From positions 1 to 40,998 of the forward strand of contig JBKDJY010000135.1 of assembly GCA_046345275.1 (NCBI GenBank): DNA of 40,998 nucleotides, given 5' to 3'. The position numbers and the translations under genes are program-made. This DNA comes from UBA4416 sp046345275. GTDB lineage: Bacteria; Bacteroidota; Bacteroidia; B-17B0; Aurantibacillaceae. The notes below the pieces were generated by a model that had not been told where the DNA came from, ran no database searches, and saw nothing but the letters and a program-made list of their open reading frames with translations. The first letter of the stretch is position 1; each line of letters starts with the position of its first letter. Of the stretch, positions 1 to 8,792 are shown piece by piece.

Positions 1-1
1 G

Positions 2-223
2 TCAGGAGATGTTTTAACCATAATCAGCAACAAAAACCTTAACAATGTTACCATTGGCGTGTATACGGTTTTAGGCCAAACCTTAATTACCCTTAACAAC
101 GTGAACTTAAAGAATGGCGAAGCCTTCAAAATTGATGTGAGTAACCTGGCCGAAGCTGTTTATTTCATCAAAATATTTAATAGCAACGAGCGAGCGCTTA
201 AGAAATTTGTGATTGGGAGGTAA
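2..223 (+). CDS. C-terminal end of a secreted protein with a type IX secretion (Por) sorting domain, 5' truncated
   Basis: The reading frame is open from the window edge and stops with TAA at 221-223, giving 73 residues. The sequence has the beta-strand pattern of a type A T9SS sorting domain: a VYTVLGQ strand, then NLAEAVYFIKI, and a final KKFVIGR tail with basic residues near the end. Such domains direct proteins across the outer membrane through the Por system and are cleaved there. The rest of the protein, and so its function, lies outside the window. It shows that the organism has type IX secretion. A strong hairpin follows the stop codon. Confidence 0.85.
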   Translation, partial: SGDVLTIISNKNLNNVTIGVYTVLGQTLITLNNVNLKNGEAFKIDVSNLAEAVYFIKIFNSNERALKKFVIGR

Positions 224-259
224 GATGATTTTAACAAACAAGTTGAATTAAAATAGAAA

Positions 260-290
260 CAAAAAGCCCTTGTAATGCAAGGGCTTTTTG
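260..290 (+). terminator. Rho-independent terminator after the T9SS-cargo gene
   Basis: A perfect 13-bp stem (CAAAAAGCCCTTG pairing with CAAGGGCTTTTTG) closes a 5-nt loop at 273-277. The stem begins with an A-run and ends with a T-run, so it could stop transcription from either side. The next gene on the minus strand ends at 445. It lies 37 nt after the stop codon of the upstream frame. Confidence 0.85.
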
Positions 291-444
291 TTTGATGTAA
301 TAAGAAGAGATTTGAACTCCGATTGATAACTCCAATTTATTTTACTTTAAATTTTATTTTTTAAATACAGTCCTCAATTTCCAAAACTTTTGTTAATTGG
401 ATATAAACAAACTTTATATTAAGATTAAACATTCTATTTAAATC

Positions 445-1776
445 TTATTGAACTCTATTGATGTCCCACTGTTCCATATAATCTGCAATTTTTCGGAGAA
501 AAGTTCCGCCTAAAGATCCATCAACTACTCTGTGATCATATGATAACGACAAAAACATAAAATGCCTGATAGCGATAACATCTCCCTGTGGCGTTTCTAC
601 AACTGCTGGTTTCTTTTTGATTGTTCCTACAGCTAATATTGCTACTTGAGGCTGCAAAATAATTGGAGTTCCCATCAAATTACCAAAACTGCCAACGTTG
701 GTTAATGTAAAAGTCCCGCCTTGAATTTCATCAGGATTTAACTTATTTGCTCTCGCACGTGTTGCTAAATCGTTTACATCTTTAGTAATTCCAATTAAGT
801 TTTTTTGATCTGCATTTTTAATAACGGGCACAATTAAATTACCAGTTGGTAAAGCCGCCGCCATACCAATATTAATATTTTTTCGCTTAATAATTTTCGT
901 TCCGCTTTGATCGACAGAAACGTTTATCAGTGGAAAATCTTTTATGGCTTTGGTTACACATTCGATAAACAAAGGTGTAAAAGTTAATTTTTCACCTTCT
1001 CTTTTTTCAAAATCTTTTTTAATGCGTTCTCGCCATTGAACCATCCCAGTTACATCAGCTTCTACGTAAGACGTTACGTGTGGCGACACATGCTTACTAA
1101 TCACCATATTATCGGCAATAATTTTTCTCATGCGGTCCATTTCTATGATCTCATCACCGTGTGAAACAGAAACAGCAGGTCTTTGAACCAAAATCGTATG
1201 ATCAGGAATGCCTACTAGAGATTTTGGCGCAGAGGCAACATTTTTCGAATCTGAAGTCGTTACAGAAGATATTTTACGATTTGATAAATAAGTTAAGATG
1301 TCTGATTTAGTAACTCTACCATCCTGACCTGTTCCTTTTATGCCATCGAGTTCAGTCAATGCAATGCCTTCTTCCTTTGCAATGCTTTTTACCAAAGGAG
1401 AATAAAACTTTTCAGAAGAAGAAAAATCTATCTTATGAGAAGAAACTAGTTCCTTTGAAATAGTTGGAGCTACTGATGTAGCTTCATTTTTTATTGTTTC
1501 AACTACTTTATTGCTTTGTGCCACAGAGACGGAAGCATCAGAAGATATAATGGCGATGGTGCTACCAACCTGAACCACGTCATTTTCATTAAATAATTTT
1601 TTAATGAGGGTTCCTTCAAAAGGAGATGGAATCTCTGAATCTACTTTGTCAGTTGCTATTTCTAAAATAGTTTCATCAATTTTAACTGAATCTCCTTCGT
1701 TTTTTGTCCATTTTATAATGGTTGCTTCTGCAACACTTTCGCCCATTTTGGGCATCGTTAATTCAAATTGAGCCAT
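445..1776 (-). CDS. Dihydrolipoamide acyltransferase (E2) of a 2-oxoacid dehydrogenase complex
   Basis: E2 core enzyme, 443 aa, that carries the lipoyl arm and moves the acyl group to CoA. Domains in order: an N-terminal lipoyl domain with the lipoylated lysine at about K44 in ATDKVDSE; a Ser/Thr-rich linker; a peripheral E1/E3-binding domain around residues 125-165 (SPLVKSIAKEEGI...GTGQDGRVTKSDIL); and a C-terminal catalytic domain with the HxxxDG motif (H415, D419 in DHRVVDG). The frame extends 16 codons upstream, but the start MAQFELTMPKMGES at 1776 matches the family and lies about 20 nt downstream of a good promoter. No E1 or E3 gene is adjacent, so the acyl substrate (branched-chain, pyruvate or 2-oxoglutarate) cannot be assigned. 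The layout resembles the stand-alone E2 genes of Bacteroidota, often labelled branched-chain type. Confidence 0.9.
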   Translation of the reverse strand: MAQFELTMPKMGESVAEATIIKWTKNEGDSVKIDETILEIATDKVDSEIPSPFEGTLIKKLFNENDVVQVGSTIAIISSDASVSVAQSNKVVETIKNEATSVAPTISKELVSSHKIDFSSSEKFYSPLVKSIAKEEGIALTELDGIKGTGQDGRVTKSDILTYLSNRKISSVTTSDSKNVASAPKSLVGIPDHTILVQRPAVSVSHGDEIIEMDRMRKIIADNMVISKHVSPHVTSYVEADVTGMVQWRERIKKDFEKREGEKLTFTPLFIECVTKAIKDFPLINVSVDQSGTKIIKRKNINIGMAAALPTGNLIVPVIKNADQKNLIGITKDVNDLATRARANKLNPDEIQGGTFTLTNVGSFGNLMGTPIILQPQVAILAVGTIKKKPAVVETPQGDVIAIRHFMFLSLSYDHRVVDGSLGGTFLRKIADYMEQWDINRVQ

Positions 1777-1801
1777 TTTGTATAAGTGTAATGTAAAAAG
1801 G

Positions 1802-1832
1802 CAAAAATAACTGAATATTGCCACAACACAAA
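1802..1832 (-). promoter_or_regulatory. Bacteroidota-type promoter of the E2 gene
   Basis: On the minus strand TTTG (1832-1829) is followed after exactly 19 nt by TATTTTTG (1809-1802), which fits the -33 TTG / -7 TAnnTTTG consensus of the Bacteroidota housekeeping sigma factor. Transcription would start near 1797, leaving a leader of about 20 nt before the ATG at 1776. This also supports the shorter start of the E2 protein. Confidence 0.7.
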
Positions 1833-1903
1833 TTTAATTGCTAGTTATGGTGTTGTTTTTAATAAAAGCATGCCATCATGCTTCAATTTAAGACAAGAAA
1901 AAA

Positions 1904-2089
1904 TTAACTTGACACAAATTCAATAAATCCAACAGAATTTGATTTATGAATGGTGAGCGATTTTGAATAATTCAGAATGTTTTGAATTAAAAAATCTGGT
2001 GCGTAATTGATGTCGACAACAGTATCTTTTTGTTGCTTGTTTTTAGAAAATTTTAAGTTTGTAGAAACAAGGGTAGATGTTTTTTGCAT
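1904..2089 (-). CDS. Small conserved-looking hypothetical protein (61 aa)
   Basis: A 61-residue frame starting with ATG at 2089, alone on its strand between the E2 gene and the MerR-like gene. The central stretch (APDFLIQNILNYSKSL) followed by a hydrophobic VGFIEFV tail resembles a family of very small Bacteroidota proteins with an 'xxIxxILNYSKAL' core that I recall but cannot name. There is no signal peptide or membrane segment. It occupies otherwise empty DNA and is not a shadow of another gene, which argues that it is real. Function unknown. Confidence 0.55.
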   Translation of the reverse strand: MQKTSTLVSTNLKFSKNKQQKDTVVDINYAPDFLIQNILNYSKSLTIHKSNSVGFIEFVSS

Positions 2090-2275
2090 AGATTATTTTT
2101 AGTGGTTTTACAATTATAGAAACGAAGGATAATTTTATTTATTGTTGAACTAAAATCATTTTTTAGACACAAAGGCAAACATTTTTTTATAACCCCAACC
2201 TTAAATGTTAATTGCACGCTTCATTTGTTGAAAAATAAAAATCAACGTATTCATTTTCTTAATTACATTTAGTTG

Positions 2276-2614
2276 ATGCCATTGCTTGAAAAAGAAACAG
2301 AAAAATTATTTTATCCTATTGGCGAAGTAGCCGACATGTTTGACGTAAAAACATCATTAATTCGTTTTTGGGAAAAAGAGTTTGATATTATTGCGCCTTC
2401 AAAAAACAAAAAAGGCAATCGACTTTTTACTAAAAAAGACATTGAGAATTTTAAATTGATTTTTCATCTTGTTAAAGAAAAAGGTTATACATTGCAGGGT
2501 GCCAAAGATGAGCTTAAGGGGGGCTCAAAACAGCTCAATAAAACCAATTCCGAAGTAATTTCAAAATTAAAGCAGATTAAGAACGAATTGATTAATTTAA
2601 AAAATTCGCTTTAG
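2276..2614 (+). CDS. MerR-family transcriptional regulator (small, Bacteroidota type)
   Basis: A 112-aa protein that is mostly a MerR winged helix-turn-helix: FYPIGEVADMFDVKTSLIRFWEKEF followed by the wing NKKGNRLFTKKDIENFKLI and a helix LVKEKGYTLQGAKDEL. The C-terminus is a short lysine-rich amphipathic helix that probably dimerises. There is no effector-binding domain and no metal-binding cysteine, so the ligand, if any, cannot be guessed. The frame contains a TTG directly before the ATG; the ATG at 2276 is the more likely start. It stands 106 nt before the M16-like gene and may be co-transcribed with it. Confidence 0.85.
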   Translation: MPLLEKETEKLFYPIGEVADMFDVKTSLIRFWEKEFDIIAPSKNKKGNRLFTKKDIENFKLIFHLVKEKGYTLQGAKDELKGGSKQLNKTNSEVISKLKQIKNELINLKNSL

Positions 2615-2720
2615 TGCTTTCTAACGCAGATCATTTCGACAAGTTAGGTGTTTTATCATTTTCAGATTAATAAAAAGACTTTTTTGTATTAACTCGATAT
2701 TCTGAGTAATTTTAACCACT

Positions 2721-4004
2721 ATGATTTTGGACCGTAAAAAAATTCCTGCTTTTAAAACAATTGATAAGATTGATATCACGAAAGCTAAATTAAATGTATT
2801 AGATAATGGCATAAAGGTTTATACACTTAATAGTGGCACGCAAGAATTGACCAAGATTGAGTTTGTATTTAAAGCTGGAATGTATTTTCAAAAACAGCCA
2901 CTACTTGCTTCTGCCGCAAATAATCTACTTGAAACTGGCACAAAGCATTATACAGCAAATCAAATATCAGATGGAATAGATTTTTTTGGTTCGTTTTTCG
3001 AATGTTCTGTTGACCAAGATTATGCAACTTTAGCTTTGTTTAGTTTGAATAAATATGTTGATCAAAGTTTGAAATATGTTGAGGAAATAATTAAAACGCC
3101 AACATTTCCGAAAGATGAATTTGAAATTTATATCTCAAATAAAAAACAAAAACATTTGGTAAATTCTCAAAAAGTAAATGTACTGGCACGGAGAAAATTT
3201 ACAGAATTGATTTTTGGAGAACATCATCCTTATGGAGTTATTGTAAAAGAAGAAGATTTTGACAACATCAAGTTAGAGAATGTCATTCAGTTTTATAAAG
3301 AACATTATCATTCTGCGAATTGCACGATTTTTGCTTCAGGAAAATTGGATGCTGCTTTAATCTCTGTTTTAAATAATTATTTCGGAAAATCAAATTGGGG
3401 AACATTAAGCGAATTTGAAAAAAGTACTTTCCAATTCCAACCAACTCCCACTCAAAAACATTTTATTGAAAAACCAGACGCCATACAATCTGCGATTAGG
3501 CTTGGTAGACCATTGTTTAATAAAACGCATCCTGATTATTTTAAGTTTCAAGTCTTAAATACCATTTTAGGTGGCTACTTTGGGTCGCGCCTAATGGCAA
3601 ACATTAGAGAAGACAAAGGCTATACTTATGGCATTGGTTCAGGATTATCATCCTTAGTGAATGCTGGTTATTTTTTTATTACTACCGAAGTGGGCGCAGA
3701 TGTTACAAATCAAACTCTCAACGAAATTTATAAAGAATTAAATTTATTGAGAACAGAATTGGTTGGTATAAAAGAATTAGAAACCGTTAGAAATTACGTT
3801 TTGGGTCAATTTTTGAGAAGTGTGGACGGACCCTATGCTCTGGCAGATAAGTTTAAAGCCATTTGGGAATTTGATTTAGATTATACTTATTTTGAAAAAT
3901 ATTTTGAAGCAGTAAAAACCATTACGCCAGAGGACATTAGAGATTTAGCAAATAAATATTTTCAAGAAAAAGATTTAATAGAATTAGTGGTCGGAAAGAA
4001 ATAG
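2721..4004 (+). CDS. M16 (insulinase-like) peptidase homologue lacking the zinc site
   Basis: A 427-aa protein with the two-domain M16 fold: an N-terminal VLDNGIKVYTL strand, the LLETGTKHYTANQISDGIDFFG region where active members carry HxxEH, and a C-terminal half with the conserved LGGYFGSRLMANIREDKGYTYGIGS motif. The HxxEH zinc motif is absent, so this is a non-catalytic (beta-type) subunit. Such subunits usually pair with an active M16 partner encoded next to them, as in mitochondrial processing peptidase and many Bacteroidota tandem pairs. No active partner is present in the window. No signal peptide is evident in the chosen start (MILDRKKIP), so a cytoplasmic location is likely unless the start is wrong. 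Confidence 0.85.
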   Translation: MILDRKKIPAFKTIDKIDITKAKLNVLDNGIKVYTLNSGTQELTKIEFVFKAGMYFQKQPLLASAANNLLETGTKHYTANQISDGIDFFGSFFECSVDQDYATLALFSLNKYVDQSLKYVEEIIKTPTFPKDEFEIYISNKKQKHLVNSQKVNVLARRKFTELIFGEHHPYGVIVKEEDFDNIKLENVIQFYKEHYHSANCTIFASGKLDAALISVLNNYFGKSNWGTLSEFEKSTFQFQPTPTQKHFIEKPDAIQSAIRLGRPLFNKTHPDYFKFQVLNTILGGYFGSRLMANIREDKGYTYGIGSGLSSLVNAGYFFITTEVGADVTNQTLNEIYKELNLLRTELVGIKELETVRNYVLGQFLRSVDGPYALADKFKAIWEFDLDYTYFEKYFEAVKTITPEDIRDLANKYFQEKDLIELVVGKK

Positions 4005-4094
4005 TTGAGCGTTTATTTTTTTGCATTTAAAAAAATTCATTTTAGCTGATTTTATTTTCGAGGTTTTTATTTCAAAAAACGACTTTAACCCATC

Positions 4095-5243
4095 ATGTCA
4101 AAAATTTTTATCATAGGCCCAGCTTATCCTTTGAGAGGAGGATTGGCAAGCTTCGATGAATTATTTTGTGAAGCCTTAAATAATAATGGGCATCAGGCAG
4201 AAATTATATCTTTTAAATTGCAGTATCCTCAATTTTTGTTTCCAGGCAGCACGCAATATCATCTCAATGGTACAGCTCCAAAAAATATAATTATTCACAC
4301 ACTCATTAACTCCATTAATCCATTTTCTTGGATTAAAACAGCATCATTTATCAAAAAGCGCAAACCTGATTTTATTATTTTTAGATTTTGGATTCCTTTT
4401 ATGGGACCAGCTTTAGGAACTATTGCGCGCTTAGTAAGAAAACAAAATATTAAAATTTTAGCCATCACAGATAATATTATTCCCCATGAAAAAAGGATTG
4501 GTGACAAATATTTGGCGTCTTATTTTATAAATGGCTGCGACGCATTTATTACAATGAGTAAAGCTGTGATGAATGATTTGGAAAAGATCATCAACACAAC
4601 ACATAAAAAATATTTATTACATCCGCTTTATACAGCATTTGGTAAAAAAATACCAAGGCATGAGGCAAGATTAAAACTAAACTTAAAGCCAGAAGATAAT
4701 GTGATTTTATTTTTTGGTTTAATTCGTAAATACAAAGGCCTAGATTTATTGATTGAAGCATTTTCTCTTTTAGAAAATAATCGAAACCTTAAATTGCTGA
4801 TAGTTGGCGAATTTTATGAAAACAAACAGCCTTATTTAGATTTAATTTCAAAATATAATATTCAATCGCAAGTTATTTTATCAGATCAATTTATTCCAAA
4901 CGATGAAGTAAAATATTATTTTTCTGCAGCCAATATTGTAGCATTGCCCTATCGATCAGCCACACAAAGCGGGGTAACTCAAGTGTCATTCCATTTCGAA
5001 GTTCCAACTTTAGTTACAAATGTAGGAGGCTTAGCTGAAATTATTCCTCACAATATTGCAGGCTATGTGGTAGAGCCAAATGCGCAAGCAATCGCAAATG
5101 GTTTAAAGGATTACTTTGAAAACCATAAAGAAGCAGAATTTGTGATAGGAATGAAAAATGAAAAGAAAAAATACGATTGGTCTATCTTTGTGAATGAAGT
5201 GATAGATTTGTATAATGGATTAAATAAATTAAATACACAATGA
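4095..5243 (+). CDS. GT4-family glycosyltransferase adjacent to bshB1
   Basis: A 382-aa GT-B fold glycosyltransferase. The N-terminus is FIIGPAYPLRGGLASF, a loop that binds the acceptor. The C-terminal half has the group 1 pattern ILFFGLIRKYKGLDLLIEAF, LLIVGEFYE, the NDEVKYYFSAANIVALPY region and the SGVTQVSFHFEVPTLVT..GGLAEII sugar-nucleotide site. Its stop overlaps the start of bshB1 by 4 nt (ATGA), so the two are translationally coupled. It does not begin like BshA (which starts with a PTFGGSG-type loop), so I do not call it the first bacillithiol enzyme. The acceptor is unknown. A TATTTTCG at 4053-4060 could be a -7 element but has no clear -33 partner. Confidence 0.85.
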   Translation: MSKIFIIGPAYPLRGGLASFDELFCEALNNNGHQAEIISFKLQYPQFLFPGSTQYHLNGTAPKNIIIHTLINSINPFSWIKTASFIKKRKPDFIIFRFWIPFMGPALGTIARLVRKQNIKILAITDNIIPHEKRIGDKYLASYFINGCDAFITMSKAVMNDLEKIINTTHKKYLLHPLYTAFGKKIPRHEARLKLNLKPEDNVILFFGLIRKYKGLDLLIEAFSLLENNRNLKLLIVGEFYENKQPYLDLISKYNIQSQVILSDQFIPNDEVKYYFSAANIVALPYRSATQSGVTQVSFHFEVPTLVTNVGGLAEIIPHNIAGYVVEPNAQAIANGLKDYFENHKEAEFVIGMKNEKKKYDWSIFVNEVIDLYNGLNKLNTQ

Positions 5244-5956
5244 AATTAGATATTTTAGCAATAGGCATCCATCCTGATGATGTTGAATTATCATGTGCAG
5301 GAACAATATTAAAACACATTGATTTTGGCAAAAAAGTGGGTATTTTAGATTTAAGTTTAGGCGAACTTGGCACACGGGGTAATGCTCAATTGAGAACAGA
5401 GGAAGCTCATCTAGCTGCAAAAATTTTGGGAGTTTCTGTTCGACAACAATTGGATTTAGCGGATGGCTTTTTTGAAAACAATGAATTAAATCAGCGCAAA
5501 ATAATTGAGGTGATTAGAAAATACCAACCAGAAATAGTTTTATGTAATGCCATTAGAGATAGGCATCCCGATCATGGAAGAGCTGCTAAATTAACTTCAG
5601 ATGCTTGTTTTTATAGTGGCTTACAAAAAATTAACACATTAGAAAATAATATTTCACAAAAGCCTTGGCGACCAAAAGCCGTTTATCATTACATACAAGA
5701 CCATTTTATTGAGCCTGATTTCGTTATTGATATCACTGAGTATCATGCAAAAAAACTGGAATCAATTATGGCGTATTCCTCTCAATTTTTTAACCCAAAT
5801 TCTAAAGAACCAGAAACGCCCATCTCAAGTAGTAGTTTTATTGAATTTGTAAATGCTAAAGCTCGTTTGTTAGGAAGGGCTATAAATGTTGATTATGCCG
5901 AAGGCTTTAAAGCAAATAGATATATTGGGGTAAATAATTTATTTGATTTGATTTGA
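5240..5956 (+). CDS. bshB1: Bacillithiol biosynthesis deacetylase BshB1
   Basis: A LmbE/PIG-L family zinc deacetylase, 238 aa, that removes the acetyl group from GlcNAc-malate to give GlcN-malate, the second step of bacillithiol synthesis. The metal site is visible: HPDD at residues 11-14 and HPDH at 109-112, followed by GRAAKL. The C-terminal part YAEGFKANRYIGVNNLFDL is typical of BshB1 and separates it from other LmbE proteins. It starts inside the last codons of the glycosyltransferase gene. bshA and bshC are not in the window. The product is a cytoplasmic low-molecular-weight thiol pathway enzyme. Confidence 0.92.
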   Translation: MKLDILAIGIHPDDVELSCAGTILKHIDFGKKVGILDLSLGELGTRGNAQLRTEEAHLAAKILGVSVRQQLDLADGFFENNELNQRKIIEVIRKYQPEIVLCNAIRDRHPDHGRAAKLTSDACFYSGLQKINTLENNISQKPWRPKAVYHYIQDHFIEPDFVIDITEYHAKKLESIMAYSSQFFNPNSKEPETPISSSSFIEFVNAKARLLGRAINVDYAEGFKANRYIGVNNLFDLI

Positions 5957-6193
5957 TTTTTTTTAACCCAATCGCTCATCATCTCCAACTTATAAAGTCG
6001 AATTTTCATCTAGTACAATTGATTTCTAAATATGGTTTATTAACTAGTTAATGATATTTTTGTTAAGCTAAAAGAATAAGTGTTTTTTTAGTAAGGGTTT
6101 TAAAATCATTTTACCAAAAAGTTAATTCTATAGTGAAAAAATATAGCGAGAATCATCAATCATTTTATTGAATTATATCAGCTAAATTAAAAT

Positions 6194-8788
6194 ATGACAA
6201 ATGCTAAAAAAATTAGTTTTTACTTTTTTATAGGAGCTTCTCTATTAATAGCGGTATGGGGCTATTTCAAATTAATTGAAAGCAAAGAACCGAAGTCAAG
6301 TATATTAGAACACATTTCGGATAAAACATTTTGTGTGATTGAAACTAACTCGTATACAGAGTTGGTAAATCAATTTTTTAGACAAAATATAATTTGGAAC
6401 GGTTTATCATTAGATTCTAAATTAAAAAAAGTAAAAGCTAATATTTCGTATTTAGATTCGTTAGTAGTCGAAAGTACTCAATTAAAAGGGATTTTAGAGC
6501 ATAATAAATTATTTTTAAGTTGCTACAAACAAGATTCCATCATAAATTATTTACTACAATTTAAATTAAAAAAAACCAGCGACGAACACATTTTAAAAAC
6601 TTTTTGTAAGAATACATTTAAAACAGAAGAGACAATTGGATCTTTAACATATTATTCTAAAATAGTTCATCAAAAAAAGTGGCTAATATCATTGTATGAT
6701 GGAATCGTTATGATAAGTGATGATCTAAATTTATTATTGAGTAGTGTTAAATTAAAAAAAGAAGAATCTCTTGCACAAAATAAAATTTATTTTAGTTTAA
6801 AAAAGGCCAACGGCACTCAACGTACAACTGTTTTTATTAATAATCATTTACACCCCATCTTTAATAAAGATATTTTAAACTCTCAATTAATTTTTAACAC
6901 AAATATTAAACCCGATCAAATTTCATTAAGTGGTTATTCTCTTATTGATTCCAATTCTATTTTTAAAAACTTTGAAAAGCAAAATGCTCAAACATTAAAC
7001 TTTTATGATGACTTACCTGATAATCCTATTTCTTTTTCTGCTATTTCATTAAGCGATGCAAACCAAGCCCATTCTTTCTTATGTCCTATAAAAGAAAATA
7101 AAAATTGGCAACGCATAAGTGATACGGCCATGTACGACATCAAAACAGAGTTTTTAAATTCACTTGATTTGGGTATTTTGTCGGCAAAATATGAATTGAA
7201 TTATCAGATTCAAAACATAACTTTATCGAAAACAAATGATTCAACTAAAACCAATTATTTTTTAAAATTAGTTTCAGATAGTTCATTTCGAATTAATGAG
7301 GTTTTAAATTATAGAATCAAACCCGTTTATCAGTATTTATTTTCATGGTTAAATAAAGAAGTTAAAAATAATTATATCAGTATTAATAAAAATACCATTG
7401 CATTTACTAGTCATGTGGATGTTTTAAATTATTACATTGATGCAGTCAGTTCAAGTAAAACACTTTCGAAAAACAGTGCCTTCATGAATTATGCCAGAAA
7501 TAATTTATTGGCGAATTGCAATTATTTGTATTACGAAAATGCCGAACTGATAAATAAACATAAACTATCTTCCTTCATCACAATCAATCCGTTAAATTTA
7601 AAAAGCGAGTACTATACGCATTTATCCTTACTTGCAAATCAATCTCATAAAAGTATAAAAGCTCGAATAAATTTAATAAAGGAAAGTTTTAGGAAAGATG
7701 AAAATAATAATTTGAATTACTTATGGACTTTTAGCGCAGATGCGAAGATTAAAAACAATCTCCATTTATTTAAAAACCACACCACACAGGATAACGAAAT
7801 AATTTTTCAAGATGATGATAACATCCTGTATTTAATCAGCTCGACTGGAAATCTAATTTGGAAAAAAAAGTTACTTGAACCTATCAAATCAACTATTTAT
7901 ACGGTTGATGTTTTTAAAAATGGAAAGCTTCAATTATTATTTAATACAAAAAACCATCTTCATATAATAGATAGAAATGGGAATTATCTTCAGGGTTATC
8001 CTTTAAAATCTCCAGCAAACATCACTTCAAACATCACTTTATTGGATTACAATGATAACAGAGATTATCGGATATTGATTGCTTGTGCAGATAAAAAAAT
8101 TTACAATTACAATATCTACGGATTAAAAACGGAGGGATTCATTCCTTTTAACACATCTGAAATTGTTGAACTTCCAATAAATTATTTAAGTGTAGGCTTA
8201 AGTGATTATTTAATTGCAGTTGATGTAGCAGGAAATATTTATGTTTTTAGCAGAAAAGGATTAGGCAGAATAGACATAAAAAACAAAGCGATAAAATATT
8301 TAAATAATATTCATATTGTTGAGGGCTCAAGTATTGAAAATAGTAAAATTATTTATGTTGATGGCAAAGAGAATTTATTAATTAAAATTTCGCTAGCAGA
8401 TAAAAAAGAGAATATAAAATTAGGTGATGATTTAAGTGGGTTTAAAACATCATTTCAGGTTTTAACTGATGGACCTCAAAAAGGAATATTATGTTATGGC
8501 GGTGGGGCTTTTTATGGCTATGACTTATTTTCAAACAAACTTGTGGAATCATTTAATGATAAAGCTATTTATACAAACATTGATTGCGCGCGATTACCAC
8601 ATAAATTATTATATATTGCTTTTGATGAAAATTCATCAAGCATTGAGGTTATTAATAGCGAAGGGAAATTAGAAAAAAACTATCCCAATGTTACTTTCAA
8701 GCCATTGATTGTAGATTTATATAAAGATGGGAAGCAATATGTCTTAATGATTGAAAACAATACGATTAAAAGCGTTGAGTTAAATTAA
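6194..8788 (+). CDS. Membrane-anchored protein of unknown function with C-terminal PQQ-like beta-propeller
   Basis: An 864-aa protein with one N-terminal membrane segment (about residues 6-24, FYFFIGASLLIAVWGYF) and no lipobox, so most of it probably lies outside the cytoplasm. Residues about 30-490 are a large Asn/Lys/Ser-rich domain that I cannot assign; its order of strands and helices is reminiscent of DUF3352-like proteins. Residues about 510-860 contain repeated blades of the type ILYLISSTGNLIWKKKL, LHIIDRNGNYLQGYPL, IYNYNIYGLKTEGF and YVFSRKGLG, a PQQ/WD-like beta-propeller. The gene follows a 237-nt gap (with a possible -7 box at 6055-6062) and converges on pstB with only 4 nt between stop codons. 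The function is unknown; scaffolding or ligand binding at the cell surface is a guess. Confidence 0.8.
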   Translation: MTNAKKISFYFFIGASLLIAVWGYFKLIESKEPKSSILEHISDKTFCVIETNSYTELVNQFFRQNIIWNGLSLDSKLKKVKANISYLDSLVVESTQLKGILEHNKLFLSCYKQDSIINYLLQFKLKKTSDEHILKTFCKNTFKTEETIGSLTYYSKIVHQKKWLISLYDGIVMISDDLNLLLSSVKLKKEESLAQNKIYFSLKKANGTQRTTVFINNHLHPIFNKDILNSQLIFNTNIKPDQISLSGYSLIDSNSIFKNFEKQNAQTLNFYDDLPDNPISFSAISLSDANQAHSFLCPIKENKNWQRISDTAMYDIKTEFLNSLDLGILSAKYELNYQIQNITLSKTNDSTKTNYFLKLVSDSSFRINEVLNYRIKPVYQYLFSWLNKEVKNNYISINKNTIAFTSHVDVLNYYIDAVSSSKTLSKNSAFMNYARNNLLANCNYLYYENAELINKHKLSSFITINPLNLKSEYYTHLSLLANQSHKSIKARINLIKESFRKDENNNLNYLWTFSADAKIKNNLHLFKNHTTQDNEIIFQDDDNILYLISSTGNLIWKKKLLEPIKSTIYTVDVFKNGKLQLLFNTKNHLHIIDRNGNYLQGYPLKSPANITSNITLLDYNDNRDYRILIACADKKIYNYNIYGLKTEGFIPFNTSEIVELPINYLSVGLSDYLIAVDVAGNIYVFSRKGLGRIDIKNKAIKYLNNIHIVEGSSIENSKIIYVDGKENLLIKISLADKKENIKLGDDLSGFKTSFQVLTDGPQKGILCYGGGAFYGYDLFSNKLVESFNDKAIYTNIDCARLPHKLLYIAFDENSSSIEVINSEGKLEKNYPNVTFKPLIVDLYKDGKQYVLMIENNTIKSVELN

Positions 8789-8792
8789 TTGG

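Noticed and set aside
301..322. T-arm of a tRNA on the minus strand (GAGTTCAAATCTC)
   Set aside because: The 60 nt that should hold the D-arm and anticodon arm are AT-rich and do not fold. There is no CCA end. It may be chance or a tRNA scrap.
4095..5243. Calling the glycosyltransferase bshA because it is next to bshB1
   Set aside because: The N-terminal acceptor loop differs from the usual BshA, so only the general family is supported.
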